Source: CADCVQ01 sp038260305 (GTDB lineage Bacteria > Actinomycetota > Thermoleophilia > Solirubrobacterales > Solirubrobacteraceae). Taken from it: 64,000 nucleotides of DNA. Where the stretch lies: the NCBI GenBank assembly GCA_038260305.1, contig JBBSNY010000001.1:124001-188000 (forward strand). The letters run 5' to 3'. Shown piece after piece: positions 8,789-19,231 of this stretch; the first letter of the stretch is position 1, and each line of letters opens with the position of its first letter. The notes below the pieces were generated by a model. It was not told the origin of the DNA and ran no database searches. It saw only the letters and a list, made by a program, of their open reading frames with translations. Both the position numbers and the translations under genes were made by a program.

Positions 8789-9190
8789 GTGTCGTTCACG
8801 CTCCGCAACCTCAAGCAGGACCTCGACGATGTCGGGTCCAACTTCGACGGCGCGCCGGACCTGGAGTTCCGCCTCGCAACCAAGGCGCTCGAGCTCGAGC
8901 AGTCCGGCCTCAGCTATCAGCGCATCCCGCCCGGCTATCGCTTCCCGTACGGCCACACGCATCAGGAGCCGGAGGAGCTGTACGTGGTCGTGGGAGGGAG
9001 CGGACGGATGAAGCTCGACGACGAGATCGTCGACGTCAAGGCGTGGGACGTCGTGCGGGTCCCGCCCGGTACGTGGCGCGGCTACGAAGGCGGGCCGCAG
9101 GGCCTCGAGATCCTCGTTTTCGGGGCGCCCAATCTCGGCGAGAATCCGCGGGGAGACGTGGAGGGCCGGCGGGGCTGGTGGGCTGAGTAG
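8789..9190 (+). CDS. Cupin-domain protein
   Basis: The product has 133 residues from a GTG start. A single conserved beta-barrel is indicated by the metal-binding motifs GHTHQEPEELYVVVGGSG (His, His and Glu) and by the second cupin motif around VVRVPPGTWRGYEGG, where the usual late His is replaced. Small stand-alone cupins may be isomerases, dioxygenases or sensors; nothing here decides. No operon partner. Confidence 0.85.
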   Translation: MSFTLRNLKQDLDDVGSNFDGAPDLEFRLATKALELEQSGLSYQRIPPGYRFPYGHTHQEPEELYVVVGGSGRMKLDDEIVDVKAWDVVRVPPGTWRGYEGGPQGLEILVFGAPNLGENPRGDVEGRRGWWAE

Positions 9191-9514
9191 CACCCAGTGC
9201 AACGAAGGTCGGGGGTGCCGGATGGAGGCGTCGACTTCAGCCGGCGCATGGTCGTGCTCCTCGTGGACGGGCTCCGCGGCGCGAGGCGCTCGCCGGAGAA
9301 GGCCGCGCCGCTTGACTCCTGAAGACGATCAGGAATCGAGAAGCGCAGGACCCTCGCCGCTCCTAGGATCGGCGGCGCCGGGACAACTTGACCGACCCCA
9401 GCATTACCGAGTTACGACCACTGACACGAAGAAGGCCTTCGCGGCGCTGCCCGACGACTGATCGGCGATCGGCACGGTCCTCCGATCGGGCCGGTCGAAA
9501 ATGCATCTCCCGGC
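9191..9514. other. 324-base interval without a recognisable gene
   Basis: Short frames exist on both strands but none has a plausible ribosome binding site or a family motif. The fragment from 9388 (TTG start, DPSITELRPL) followed in another frame by KKAFAALPDD could be the two ends of a small deleted gene. This is weak. Confidence 0.4.
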
Positions 9515-10072
9515 TCAGGACTTCGGGACGAGAATCTGCCCATGAGCGCCGCTGGCGAACCGCTGCTCGCGCACCAGGTCCAGCTTCAGGTGCTCATCGA
9601 GATCCGCGAAGGGGCTGTGGCCGGTGCCGATCGCGAGGGGCACCCAGATGAGCTGATACTCGTCGATGAGGCCGAGTCTGGTCATCGACTTGGCGAAGTT
9701 CGGCCCGCCGTGGACGAGGATCGTGCCGTCGTCGTCGCGAGCCTTCAGCTCGGCGATGGCTGCGCTGAGGTCGCTGCCAAAGATCTCGGCTGGGCCCCAT
9801 TCCGCGCTCTCCAAGCTGTTGGAGAAGACCGCCTTCGGCTTCTCGTTCATGGATGTCGCTACCGGGCCCTCCGCGGCCATCCAGTGTGGGCCCATCATCT
9901 CGTAGCTTCGTCGGCCCATCGCGTGGGTCCCGGCCTCGTCAAGAGCGCGAAGGTTCCACCCGCCGCTGTCGTCGCCGAAGAACTCGAACATCCAGTCATG
10001 CGTTCCGTCGAGGCTCGTCGCGAAGCCATCGAAGGACAGCACCATCTTGAGAACTACTTTTCTGTTAGCCAT
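9515..10072 (-). CDS. Dihydrofolate reductase-family protein (RibD C-terminal fold)
   Basis: The product has 185 residues. It starts KVVLKMVLSFDGFATSLDG, the typical first strand and Asp of the RibD_C family, and has the NADPH-site signature ILVHGGPNFAKSMTRLGLIDEY (read as LVHGGPNFAKSM then LGLIDEY). These proteins are seldom true folate enzymes; most are uncharacterised NADPH-dependent reductases. It is monocistronic and divergent from the aldo/keto reductase across about 200 bases. Confidence 0.9.
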   Translation of the reverse strand: MANRKVVLKMVLSFDGFATSLDGTHDWMFEFFGDDSGGWNLRALDEAGTHAMGRRSYEMMGPHWMAAEGPVATSMNEKPKAVFSNSLESAEWGPAEIFGSDLSAAIAELKARDDDGTILVHGGPNFAKSMTRLGLIDEYQLIWVPLAIGTGHSPFADLDEHLKLDLVREQRFASGAHGQILVPKS

Positions 10073-10273
10073 GTGGGTGGAGACTCTGAGATGCCCCGGA
10101 AATCATCGGTGGGCCTTTCGTCCTTCGGTCAGAAGTTAGAATCCTCTCGGGCGCGCGAGAAAGCCGCCAGCGTCAGGCCCCGTCCGCCTCGATCACCGTG
10201 CTCGACCAGCCCGGCCCTCGCGCGGTTGCCTGCGTCGCCTGAGGCGGCAGCCGGCGATGGCTACCGTGAAGGC

Positions 10274-11047
10274 GTGCCCTACACGACGATCCGCCTCGGC
10301 GATGCCGACGTTCCACGCATCGGGCTGGGCACCAATCGCCTGACGAACACCGCCGACGGCCGCGCCTTCATCCGCGACGCCGTCGCGGCCGGCGTCCTGC
10401 ACGTCGACACCGCCCACCTCTACACCGGCGGTGCCAGCGAGGCGACGATCGGCGCCGGGCTCTCCCCGCGGCCGGCCAGCGCGGTGATCGCGACGAAGGG
10501 CGGCTACCGAAACGGCGATCCGGCCACGCTGCGGGCTGAGATCGAGGAGAGCCTGTCGCGGCTGCAGACCGACGCGATCGACCTCTGGTACCTGCACCGC
10601 GTCGACCCGTCCGTCGCACTCGAGGAGAGCCTCGGCGTCGCCGCCGACTACCGCTCGCGGGGCGTCATCCGCCACATCGGGATCTCCGAGGTCAGCGTCG
10701 AGGAGATCGAGCGCGCCCGCGCGGTGGTGCCGATCGCCGCGGTCCAGAACGAATACAGCCTCGCCGAGCGTAAGCACGACGCCGTCGTCGACCACTGCGC
10801 CGCCGCGGCCATCGTCTTCGTGCCGTTCTACCCGCTGCGCCACGTGCAGAGCGACACGCTCGCCGAGATCGCCGCCGCGCACGACGCGACCGAGAGCCAG
10901 ATCGCACTCGCGTGGCTGCTGCACCGCTCGCCCGCGATGCTCCCGATACCCGGGACCCTGTCGCTCGCGCACCTGGCCGAGAACCTCCGCGCCCTCGAGA
11001 TCGCCCTTACCGACGCGGAGGCGGAGGCGCTCGTCCCAGCGGGGTGA
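10274..11047 (+). CDS. Aldo/keto reductase
   Basis: The product has 257 residues from the GTG at 10274, where homology begins (RLGDADVPRIGLGTNRL). A longer frame reaches upstream but lacks family sequence. The catalytic tetrad can be placed as Asp in HVDTAHLY, Tyr in LYTGG, Lys in IATKGGY and His in LWYLHRVDP. Slightly shorter than the usual 270-330 residues. Substrate unknown; it precedes a broken alcohol dehydrogenase by 50 bases, which may once have shared its promoter. Confidence 0.9.
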   Translation: MPYTTIRLGDADVPRIGLGTNRLTNTADGRAFIRDAVAAGVLHVDTAHLYTGGASEATIGAGLSPRPASAVIATKGGYRNGDPATLRAEIEESLSRLQTDAIDLWYLHRVDPSVALEESLGVAADYRSRGVIRHIGISEVSVEEIERARAVVPIAAVQNEYSLAERKHDAVVDHCAAAAIVFVPFYPLRHVQSDTLAEIAAAHDATESQIALAWLLHRSPAMLPIPGTLSLAHLAENLRALEIALTDAEAEALVPAG

Positions 11048-11098
11048 ACGAACCAACTCGTTTGCTACCCCGTTCCACCCTCGTCTGAGAAGGCCCAC

Positions 11099-11398
11099 AT
11101 GTCCACGACGCCCGCCCTGTCGCTCCCGTCCGCCGGATCTGCGTTCGAGCACGCAGTCATCGATCGCCGCGAGCTGCGCCCCGACGACGTGCGCATCGCC
11201 ATCGAGTACGCCGGGATCTGCCATACCGACCTGCACTTTGGCCACAACGATCACGGGTCCGCGCGCTACCCGATGGTCCCGGGCCACGAGATCGCGGGCA
11301 CTATCGCCGAGGTCGGCAAGGCCTCATGCCGTCGCCGGTGGGGCCGGCTTGCGGCACAGGCCCGTTCTTGCCCACCTCCCGATGACCGCGACGGCTGA
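11099..11398 (+). pseudogene. Zinc alcohol dehydrogenase, N-terminal fragment
   Basis: With a good ribosome binding site (GAGAAGG) and an ATG at 11099, the frame gives a perfect start of a YahK/AdhC-type NADP alcohol dehydrogenase: EYAGICHTDLHFG with catalytic-zinc Cys, then GHEIAGTIAEVG with His-Glu. The match ends at about residue 73. A short Arg-rich tail follows and the stop comes at 11396. The structural-zinc Cys cluster and the Rossmann domain are missing, so about 80% of the gene has been lost by deletion. Confidence 0.8.
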
Positions 11399-11422
11399 GC
11401 GCGACGCTATCGTCACGACACG

Positions 11423-11860
11423 ATGGCGGTCGACGTCGTGAGCGAGATCGAGATGCGACGGCCGCGCCACGAGGTCGCGGTGTTCGCCGCGGATCCGGAT
11501 AACGCGACGGCCTGGTACAAGAACATCAAGTCGGTCGAGTGGGAGACCCCGCCGCCGATGGTCGTCGGGTCGCGCGTGCGCTTCGTCGCGCAGTTCCTCG
11601 GCCGGACCCTCGAATACACCTACGAGATGCGTGAGATCGAAACGGGCGAGCGGGTCGTGATGAGCACCGCTCAGGGTCCGTTTCCGATGGAGACGATCTA
11701 CGCCTGGGCGGACGCCGGCGACGGCGCCACGAGGATGACGCTTCGCAACCGCGGCGAGCCCGCGGGCTTCGCCGCGCTGTCGGCGCCGTTGATGATGCGG
11801 GCGATGCGGCGCGCGAACGACGCGGACCTGCGACGGCTGAAGCATCTGCTCGAGGCCTGA
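11423..11860 (+). CDS. SRPBCC-family protein (polyketide cyclase/START-like)
   Basis: The product has 145 residues, the usual length. The pattern is of the helix-grip fold: an early IEMRRPRHEVAVFAADPDN with the conserved Pro and F, NIKSVEWETPPPMVVGSRV, and a long C-terminal helix (LMMRAMRRANDADLRRLKHLL). The 25 bases before the ATG follow the alcohol dehydrogenase relic. Ligand unknown. Confidence 0.85.
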   Translation: MAVDVVSEIEMRRPRHEVAVFAADPDNATAWYKNIKSVEWETPPPMVVGSRVRFVAQFLGRTLEYTYEMREIETGERVVMSTAQGPFPMETIYAWADAGDGATRMTLRNRGEPAGFAALSAPLMMRAMRRANDADLRRLKHLLEA

Positions 11861-11960
11861 CGACGTTCCGCAGCTCCTGTGCCCCCGGACATGGGAGCTA
11901 CTCGTCCTGCGCCCTGGCGAGGGGCCTGATCCCGCCGGTGGGCGTACGCTGGAGCCGCGC

Positions 11961-13019
11961 ATGACACAGCATGAGGACGTCAAGCCGGAGACATGGTTGA
12001 TCGTCGGCGGCCGGCCCGACGATGCTCCCGGCGCGCCGCTGAACCAGCCGCTCGTGGCGGCCTCGAGCTACGTGCTCGGCGGCGAGCGGATCTACAGCCG
12101 CAACGAGGCGACCGCGGGCTGGGAGGCGTTCGAGGCGCTGATCGGCGGACTGGAAGGCGGCGAGGCCGTCGCGTTCTCGTCGGGGATGGGGGCCTGCGCC
12201 GCGATCCTCAGCCGGCTGCCCAGCGGGGCGCATCTGGTGCTCGGCGACGACTGCTACCAGGGCGTCGCGGAGCTCGCCGAGGTCGGCGCGCAGGACCACG
12301 CGTGGCAGGTCGAGCGGCTGCCGGCGGCCGACCCGGGCTGGATCGCGAAGGCGGGGGAGGCCGACATGCTGTGGGTCGAGTCGCCGTCCAACCCGCTGCT
12401 CGACGTCGCGGATGTCGCCGGCATCTGCGCGGCGCCGCGCCGGCCGGGGACGCTCGTCGTCGTCGACAACACGTTCGCCACGCCGCTGCACCAGCAGCCG
12501 CTGCGCCTCGGCGCCGACGTCGTCGTGCACTCCGCGACGAAGTTCATCGGCGGGCACGCCGATCTGCTGCTCGGCGTTGCCGTCGCCGCCGGCCCCGAAG
12601 ACGCCGCGCAGCTGCGCGGCGCTCGCGGCCGCAACGGCGCGACGCCGGGGATGCTCGAGTGCTTCCTCGCGCTGCGCGGCGCCCGCACCCTCGGCCTGCG
12701 GCTGCGGCGCGCGTCCGAGAGCGCGGCCGAGCTCGTCCGCCGCCTCGCCGAGCAGCCCGCGGTAGGCCGCGTGCGCTACCCGGGCTTCGGCGCGATCGTC
12801 AGCTTCGAGCTCGCCGACGCACGCGCCGCCGATCGCGCCTGCGCCGCGGTCCGGGTCATCCGGCACGCGACGAGCCTGGGCGGCGTCGAGACGACGATGG
12901 AGCGCCGCGCCGCCCACCCCGGCCAGGAGCACATCCCGCCGGGCCTCATCCGCATGAGCGTGGGGTGCGAGGACCTCGACGACATCTGGGCGGATCTGGA
13001 CGGCGCACTGCGCTCCTGA
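11961..13019 (+). CDS. PLP-dependent trans-sulfuration enzyme (cystathionine gamma-lyase/synthase family)
   Basis: The product has 352 residues, a little shorter than the usual 380-400. It has AVAFSSGMGA (cofactor-phosphate Ser-Gly-Met), VVDNTFATPL (Asp bound to the pyridine nitrogen), SATKFIGGHADLLLG (Schiff-base Lys in SATK) and the C-terminal RMSVGCEDLDDI. These motifs are of the Cys/Met metabolism PLP family. Whether it makes or breaks cystathionine, or acts on methionine, cannot be told. Its stop lies inside a strong hairpin shared with the convergent VOC gene. Confidence 0.92.
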   Translation: MTQHEDVKPETWLIVGGRPDDAPGAPLNQPLVAASSYVLGGERIYSRNEATAGWEAFEALIGGLEGGEAVAFSSGMGACAAILSRLPSGAHLVLGDDCYQGVAELAEVGAQDHAWQVERLPAADPGWIAKAGEADMLWVESPSNPLLDVADVAGICAAPRRPGTLVVVDNTFATPLHQQPLRLGADVVVHSATKFIGGHADLLLGVAVAAGPEDAAQLRGARGRNGATPGMLECFLALRGARTLGLRLRRASESAAELVRRLAEQPAVGRVRYPGFGAIVSFELADARAADRACAAVRVIRHATSLGGVETTMERRAAHPGQEHIPPGLIRMSVGCEDLDDIWADLDGALRS

Positions 13020-13039
13020 CCGGCCAATCGGTCAGGAGC
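13012..13039. terminator. Bidirectional hairpin spanning two stop codons
   Basis: GCTCCTGACCG and CGGTCAGGAGC are perfect 11-base arms around the loop GCCAAT. The stop of the PLP enzyme (13017-13019) and the stop of the VOC gene (13032-13034) both lie inside the arms. There is no U-tract, as is common for actinobacterial terminators. Confidence 0.75.
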
Positions 13040-13421
13040 TCTGCACGACCATCAGCGTGTTGGCGTCGGGATCGCGGAACCAGAACATCGGCGGCACGGG
13101 ATCGCCCATGCGCATGATCTCGGCGTCGACATCGACGCCGGCCTCCTTGAGGTGGGCGTACGTCGCATCGACATCGTCGGTGTTCAGGGCGATCCCCGTC
13201 TCGACGGAAGTCGGGCCGCCCTCGCGTGGCGGCGAGAGCGCGATGCCCGTCGTGCCGACGGGCGCGTAGACCTCGACCCAGCGGTAGCCGCCGCCGAAGG
13301 GGACGTCCGTGCGCTTCTCGAAACCGAGCGTCTCGACATAGAACTCGATCGACCGATCCTGGTCAGACGACGGGATGGTGACCAGTCCGATGGTGCTGAT
13401 TCCGCTCGTTGCCGTGGTCAT
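13032..13421 (-). CDS. VOC-family (glyoxalase/bleomycin-resistance fold) protein
   Basis: The product has 129 residues. It has the paired beta-alpha-beta-beta-beta modules of the VOC superfamily: IGLVTIPSSDQDRSIEFYVE at the start, IALNTDDVDATYAHLKEAGV in the middle and FWFRDPDANTLMVVQ at the end. The Phe-Arg-Asp-Pro-Asp-Ala-Asn ending suits the glyoxalase-like branch. Substrate unknown. Confidence 0.9.
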   Translation of the reverse strand: MTTATSGISTIGLVTIPSSDQDRSIEFYVETLGFEKRTDVPFGGGYRWVEVYAPVGTTGIALSPPREGGPTSVETGIALNTDDVDATYAHLKEAGVDVDAEIMRMGDPVPPMFWFRDPDANTLMVVQSS

Positions 13422-13564
13422 CGTGGGCCTCCTCGTGGTGTTTGTTGGCTATAGGACCGTTGCCACCGCGAATTCTCATCGGTCGCAGTCGCGAGCGGGA
13501 GATCGGCGCCGGCCGGACGGCCGGCGCGTGCCCGTCGAGCACCGGCTGCGAGAATCGCACGTGG

Positions 13565-15370
<1,806 letters not shown>

Positions 15371-15396
15371 GCGCCGGCTGCTAGTGCCAGCGGCGC
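15371..15396. terminator. Hairpin between convergent argS and PRC-barrel genes
   Basis: GCGCCGGCTG and CAGCGGCGC pair with one bulged G around a 7-base loop that contains the stop of the minus-strand gene. It begins directly after the argS stop. A shared terminator is likely. Confidence 0.6.
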
Positions 15397-16027
15397 ACGG
15401 CGACCGGCTCGAGGGCGCTGACGTCGTCCTTCGTCACGCCGAGCGTGATCGCATCGGGCTGCACGCGCGCGACGTCGCCGATCGGGACCGTGACCTCGCG
15501 CTTGCCCCATAGGTGTCCGTGCTCGAGCACGACATGCGTGATGTACTCGTCGTCGTCGACGAGCAGGCCCTCGACGTGGCCGAGCCTGTGGCCGTCGGCC
15601 GACGTCACGCTGCTCGCGCGCCGGATCTCGACCTCGCCCTTGGGGATCCGGTCGTAGGTGGCGGTCGCGACGGGGTCATGGCTCGTCGCGGCGCTCGAGC
15701 CGTAATACGGTTGGACGAGTACGCCCTCAACGCCGATGTCCCAGTCCGGATCGTCGAGCTCGAGCTCCTCGCCGAGCGCCAGGAAGGCCGAGCGCTGGAC
15801 GTGCTCGAGCCTGCGTACCTCGTCGGCGGTGCAGGCGAGCTTCAAGCCGCCCGTGACCGTGTCGGCGCCGACGAGCTCGATCGGGACGAGGCGTGCGAGC
15901 CAGTGGCGATGATGCGGCTCGACGACGAGATGCGTGACCGTGCGCGTCTGCGGGTCGATGACGACATCGACGAGCTCACCGAATGCTCCGTCGCTGCAGG
16001 TGGCGGGGCTGCCGAGCTCTGGCGCAT
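15381..16027 (-). CDS. PRC-barrel domain protein, start codon out of frame with body
   Basis: About 210 residues. Two PRC-barrel units are visible: GAFGELVDVVIDPQTRTVTH followed by HLVVEPHHRHW, and a second around DGHRLGHVEGLLVDDDEYI with HVVLEHGHLWGKREV. The family usually begins with Met-x-x-Glu-Leu-Gly. Here ATG CGC CA lies at 16027 just before GAG CTC GGC, but one base is missing between them, and no ATG, GTG or TTG exists in the body frame between the upstream gene and residue 1. Either a one-base deletion (or sequencing error) near 16018 broke the start, or an unusual start is used. PRC barrels bind RNA or proteins and occur in photosynthetic, ribosome-maturation and stress proteins. 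Confidence 0.7.
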
Positions 16028-16156
16028 TTTGACGTTGTACCGCGCCCCGCGCGCGGAAGGGTCTCGCGCCGAGGGAATGGACGGATGTACGAGCTGGGCG
16101 AGACGACTTGCTAACGGCAGCGGGGCGACCCGAATCTGGGGCCTTTACGCGGGCGA

Positions 16157-18097
16157 TCAGCTCCCCCGCAGCGCCTGGGCCACGATGCTCGCCGCGATCG
16201 CGGTTCCCGCGACGTTCAGGTGCACGCCGTCGACGTCGCGCACGGCGACGTCGCGACCGCGGTAGCGGATGACGTCCTGATAGCCGTCGGGAGTGAACAC
16301 CGTGTCCATCCGCAGGACCCTCACGTTCGGCAGGCCGGCCCCGGCAGCGACGATCGCCGCGTTGACGGCGAGCGCGGGCGGGATCCGGCGCTCGGCCCGC
16401 GGGAGTGGGATCGTCAGCCAGAGCACGCGACCGCGGCCGTTGCGCGCGTAGATCTGCATGAGCTCGCGCACCCGGCGGGCGTACTCCGCTCGCCACGGCG
16501 CGTCGCAGCACGCGACGTGCGCCTGATCGGGCGTCGTCATGTCGAAGCCCTCGGCCGCGCCGAGCGAGACGACGGTCGCCCGCTGGTGCAGTCGGGTCGT
16601 CTGCGCACGCGCCACGGCGGCCGAGAACGCGCCCGGCGCTGCAGCGGCTTCGGCCTGCGGGCGGCTGATCCCGCTGCCGATGCGAACGTCGCTGATGAGC
16701 GTCACGGCGTCGCCGAGCTCGTCGCCGAGGAACGCGTCGACCCCCTGCATCGTCGAGTCCCCGGTCGCCAGCAGCGTCGGGGGCGCGGCCGCGACGGCGC
16801 CCTTGCCGGCGACGACGACCGCGCTCGCGACACGATGATCGCGCAGCCGCAGTTGCACGTGCCAGCGGCCGCGAGTGCTCGCGCGAAAGCGGCGGCGGAT
16901 GACGGCGATGCCGGCTGTGAGCCGGGCTCGCCGGCACGATCGCCGCTGCCCCGGCGCCGTGATGCACAGCGACGGCGTGATCGCGCCCAGCGCCCAACGG
17001 TCGGCGATGCGCACGCGCACGACCGCCCCGACGGCGACGCGGCGGGGCGTTGTGAGCGCGAAGCGGCGCGCGCACGACGGCGTGCGGACGCTGAAGGTCG
17101 CAAGCGCGAGTCCCCCGTCGGGGCGTCGGCCGGTCGCGACGAAGCGTCGGTCGCGGCGGTCGCAGCTCCACGTCGTCGCGTCGCGCAGGCGCCTGAGGCG
17201 TTCCCCGCCCGGTATCGGGATGCCCGTGCCGAGGCGCGTGAGACGGTCGTCGACGCGCTCGTAGAAGCGGACGGGCGGATCCATGTCGACGGCGGTCAAT
17301 GTGAGCAGGCCGATCTCGCTCGCGTCGGCGGCCATCCCGTGCGTCACGGGTGATGTGAGCCGCGGATCGAGCGGCGCCAGTCGGCTCGTGATGTTGCCGG
17401 GGCTGACGCGCGAGCCCGAGGTCCGCCCGCTGGCGGTGAGTCGGCGGCGCACGTAGACGCCCTTCCCCGGACGGTGAAACGCGCGCTGCGTCGTCATCCA
17501 CAGCTCCCAGCGGCCGCGGGGGTTCAAGCCGCGCGGCAGCGTGCGCAGATCGAAGCTCATCCGCCCGCAGGGGTCGGTCGCGACGCCGAGGTACCTGCGC
17601 GCGACGGTCCGGCCCGCGCGGCGGTAGTGGGCGTACAGCCGCGTTCCCTCCGGCAGCCCCACGATCCGCCAACGCTGCCTGGAGCCGGCGCTGCCGTCGC
17701 CGCCCGACACCGTCACCGAGCGGCTCGCGATCCGCAGCGGCGCCGTGGCGAGCAGGGATGCCGGGGCGCCGAGCGTGCGCGCGCGGACGGAGCGCAGGAC
17801 GGGGTCCGCGGATCCGCCGGGGACGGCGAACAGCGCGAGCAGGTTTCCAACGGACGACGCCGTGGCGACGAGCGCCTGCGAAGGCGTCCCGGCGGCGGGG
17901 TCCGCGGACGGCATGACCTCGAGCGCGACCTGCTGGTTGGGCTCAAATCCGGTGCCGGCGACGGCGAACTGACCACCGGCGTACGCGCAGCTGTCGGTCA
18001 CGGTGATCGTCGAGGCGCCGCGGGCCGCGGTCGCGACGCCGAGCCCCAGCACGATGGCCAGCAGGCCCGTCGCACCGACACGCGTGAACCGACGCAC
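16157..18097 (-). CDS. Secreted SGNH/GDSL-type hydrolase with N-terminal all-beta region
   Basis: The product has 646 residues from the GTG at 18097. A signal peptide (GLLAIVLGLGVATAARGAS) leads into about 400 residues of beta-rich secreted sequence with a few Cys. The SGNH domain starts at LLATGDSTMQGVDAFLGDEL (block I Ser in GDS, about residue 445), has GLPNVRVLRMD and IRYRGRDVAVRDVDGVHLN (catalytic Asp-x-x-His near 624). The same C-terminal domain occurs fused to membrane acyltransferases and in cell-wall polysaccharide esterases (DUF459-like). Likely role: deacylation or acyl transfer at the cell surface (inference). A decayed paralogue lies head to head at 18211. Confidence 0.88.
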   Translation of the reverse strand: MRRFTRVGATGLLAIVLGLGVATAARGASTITVTDSCAYAGGQFAVAGTGFEPNQQVALEVMPSADPAAGTPSQALVATASSVGNLLALFAVPGGSADPVLRSVRARTLGAPASLLATAPLRIASRSVTVSGGDGSAGSRQRWRIVGLPEGTRLYAHYRRAGRTVARRYLGVATDPCGRMSFDLRTLPRGLNPRGRWELWMTTQRAFHRPGKGVYVRRRLTASGRTSGSRVSPGNITSRLAPLDPRLTSPVTHGMAADASEIGLLTLTAVDMDPPVRFYERVDDRLTRLGTGIPIPGGERLRRLRDATTWSCDRRDRRFVATGRRPDGGLALATFSVRTPSCARRFALTTPRRVAVGAVVRVRIADRWALGAITPSLCITAPGQRRSCRRARLTAGIAVIRRRFRASTRGRWHVQLRLRDHRVASAVVVAGKGAVAAAPPTLLATGDSTMQGVDAFLGDELGDAVTLISDVRIGSGISRPQAEAAAAPGAFSAAVARAQTTRLHQRATVVSLGAAEGFDMTTPDQAHVACCDAPWRAEYARRVRELMQIYARNGRGRVLWLTIPLPRAERRIPPALAVNAAIVAAGAGLPNVRVLRMDTVFTPDGYQDVIRYRGRDVAVRDVDGVHLNVAGTAIAASIVAQALRGS

Positions 18098-18210
18098 GGC
18101 GGCGATGGTAGTCGAGCGCTCCGCAACCCACGCCGCGTGGCACGCGGACGTCCGGCGGCCGGGTGGGGACCGGCCGATCGAGGGGGGTTGGTCGGCTAGC
18201 ATCGCCGCCT

Positions 18211-19155
18211 GTGCGTCCACCCACACGCCTTGGCGTTGGGCTCGTGGCGACCGTCGCACTGGGGTCTGTAGCATCGCGACGACCGCCGCCGGCGAGGCGC
18301 GCTCCCCGCTCCCCGCTCGCCGCGGCCGCGCAGGTCCCCGCCGGGCTGCCCACCCAGGGGGCCATCTCCGTGCGCAGCGAATGCAGCTACGCGGGTGCGA
18401 AGTTCGGCGTGGCCGGCGCGGGCCTGAGCCCGGGTTGGGGCATCGGGGGCGTCACTCCGACGCTCTGCGTCACGGCGCCGGGACGGCGCAAGTCCTGCCG
18501 GACGATCCGCTTCCGGCGGGCGGTCTCCGTCGTGTCGCGCCGTCTGCCCGCGAGCGGGCGCGGCGTCATCCGGATCGACCTGCGGATCCGCGACAAGCAC
18601 ACACGCGCGGAGATCCGCGTCGGAAGCGGCGCCGCTGGGAGCGCCGCGCTGCCGACGCTGCTCGCCACCGGCGACTCGCTGATGATCGGCCTCGACAGCT
18701 TCCTCGGCGACGAGCTCGCGGACGTCGCGAGCGTCAGCAGCGACATCCACGCCGGCCGGCGCGACCGTCATCTGCTGCGCGCAGCCCTGGATCGACGAGT
18801 ACCGGCGCCGCCTCGGGCTGATCTGGACCTCCTATCTACGCGGCGGTCGCGGCCGGATGTACTGGCTGACGATCCCGCTCCCGCGCCAGGCCCAGAGGGC
18901 GCCGATCACGGCCGCGATCAACGCCACGATCCGGGCGGCGGCGGCGGGCGTCGCGGGCGTGACCGTCGTGCTCCTCGATCGCCTGTTCACGCCCGATGGC
19001 TACCGCGACAGCATGCGCTACCGCGGCCACACCGTGCGCGTGCGCGATGTCGACGGCCTGCATCTCAGCCTCCAGGGCCAGCACGCCGCCGCGCTCACAC
19101 ACAACGAGCGTGAGCGCACGCTGCTCCTCAAACGAGCCGCCGCACTACCGGACCG
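18211..19155 (+). pseudogene. Decayed paralogue of the SGNH hydrolase
   Basis: The N-terminal signal-like region and ECSYAGAKFGVAGAGLSPG match DSCAYAGGQFAVAGTGFEPN of the divergent neighbour. The next segment, WGIGGVTPTLCVTAPGRRKS, matches a part of the neighbour about 300 residues further on, so a large piece is deleted. It continues through LLATGDSLMIGLDSFLGDEL to about 18750, where the frame changes; another piece is missing and then, from about 18775 in a different frame, DEYRRRLG, YWLTIPLPR, FTPDGYRDSMRYRG and DVDGLHLS match the neighbour's end. Two deletions and a frame change make it non-functional. The 3' boundary is unclear. Confidence 0.8.
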
Positions 19156-19231
19156 TTCGTCGGTGAACGGCCTGCTCGACCGGCCGCGTGGGCGCACACG
19201 AGTAAGCGCGCCGCGGGCCGGCGCGGCGCTG

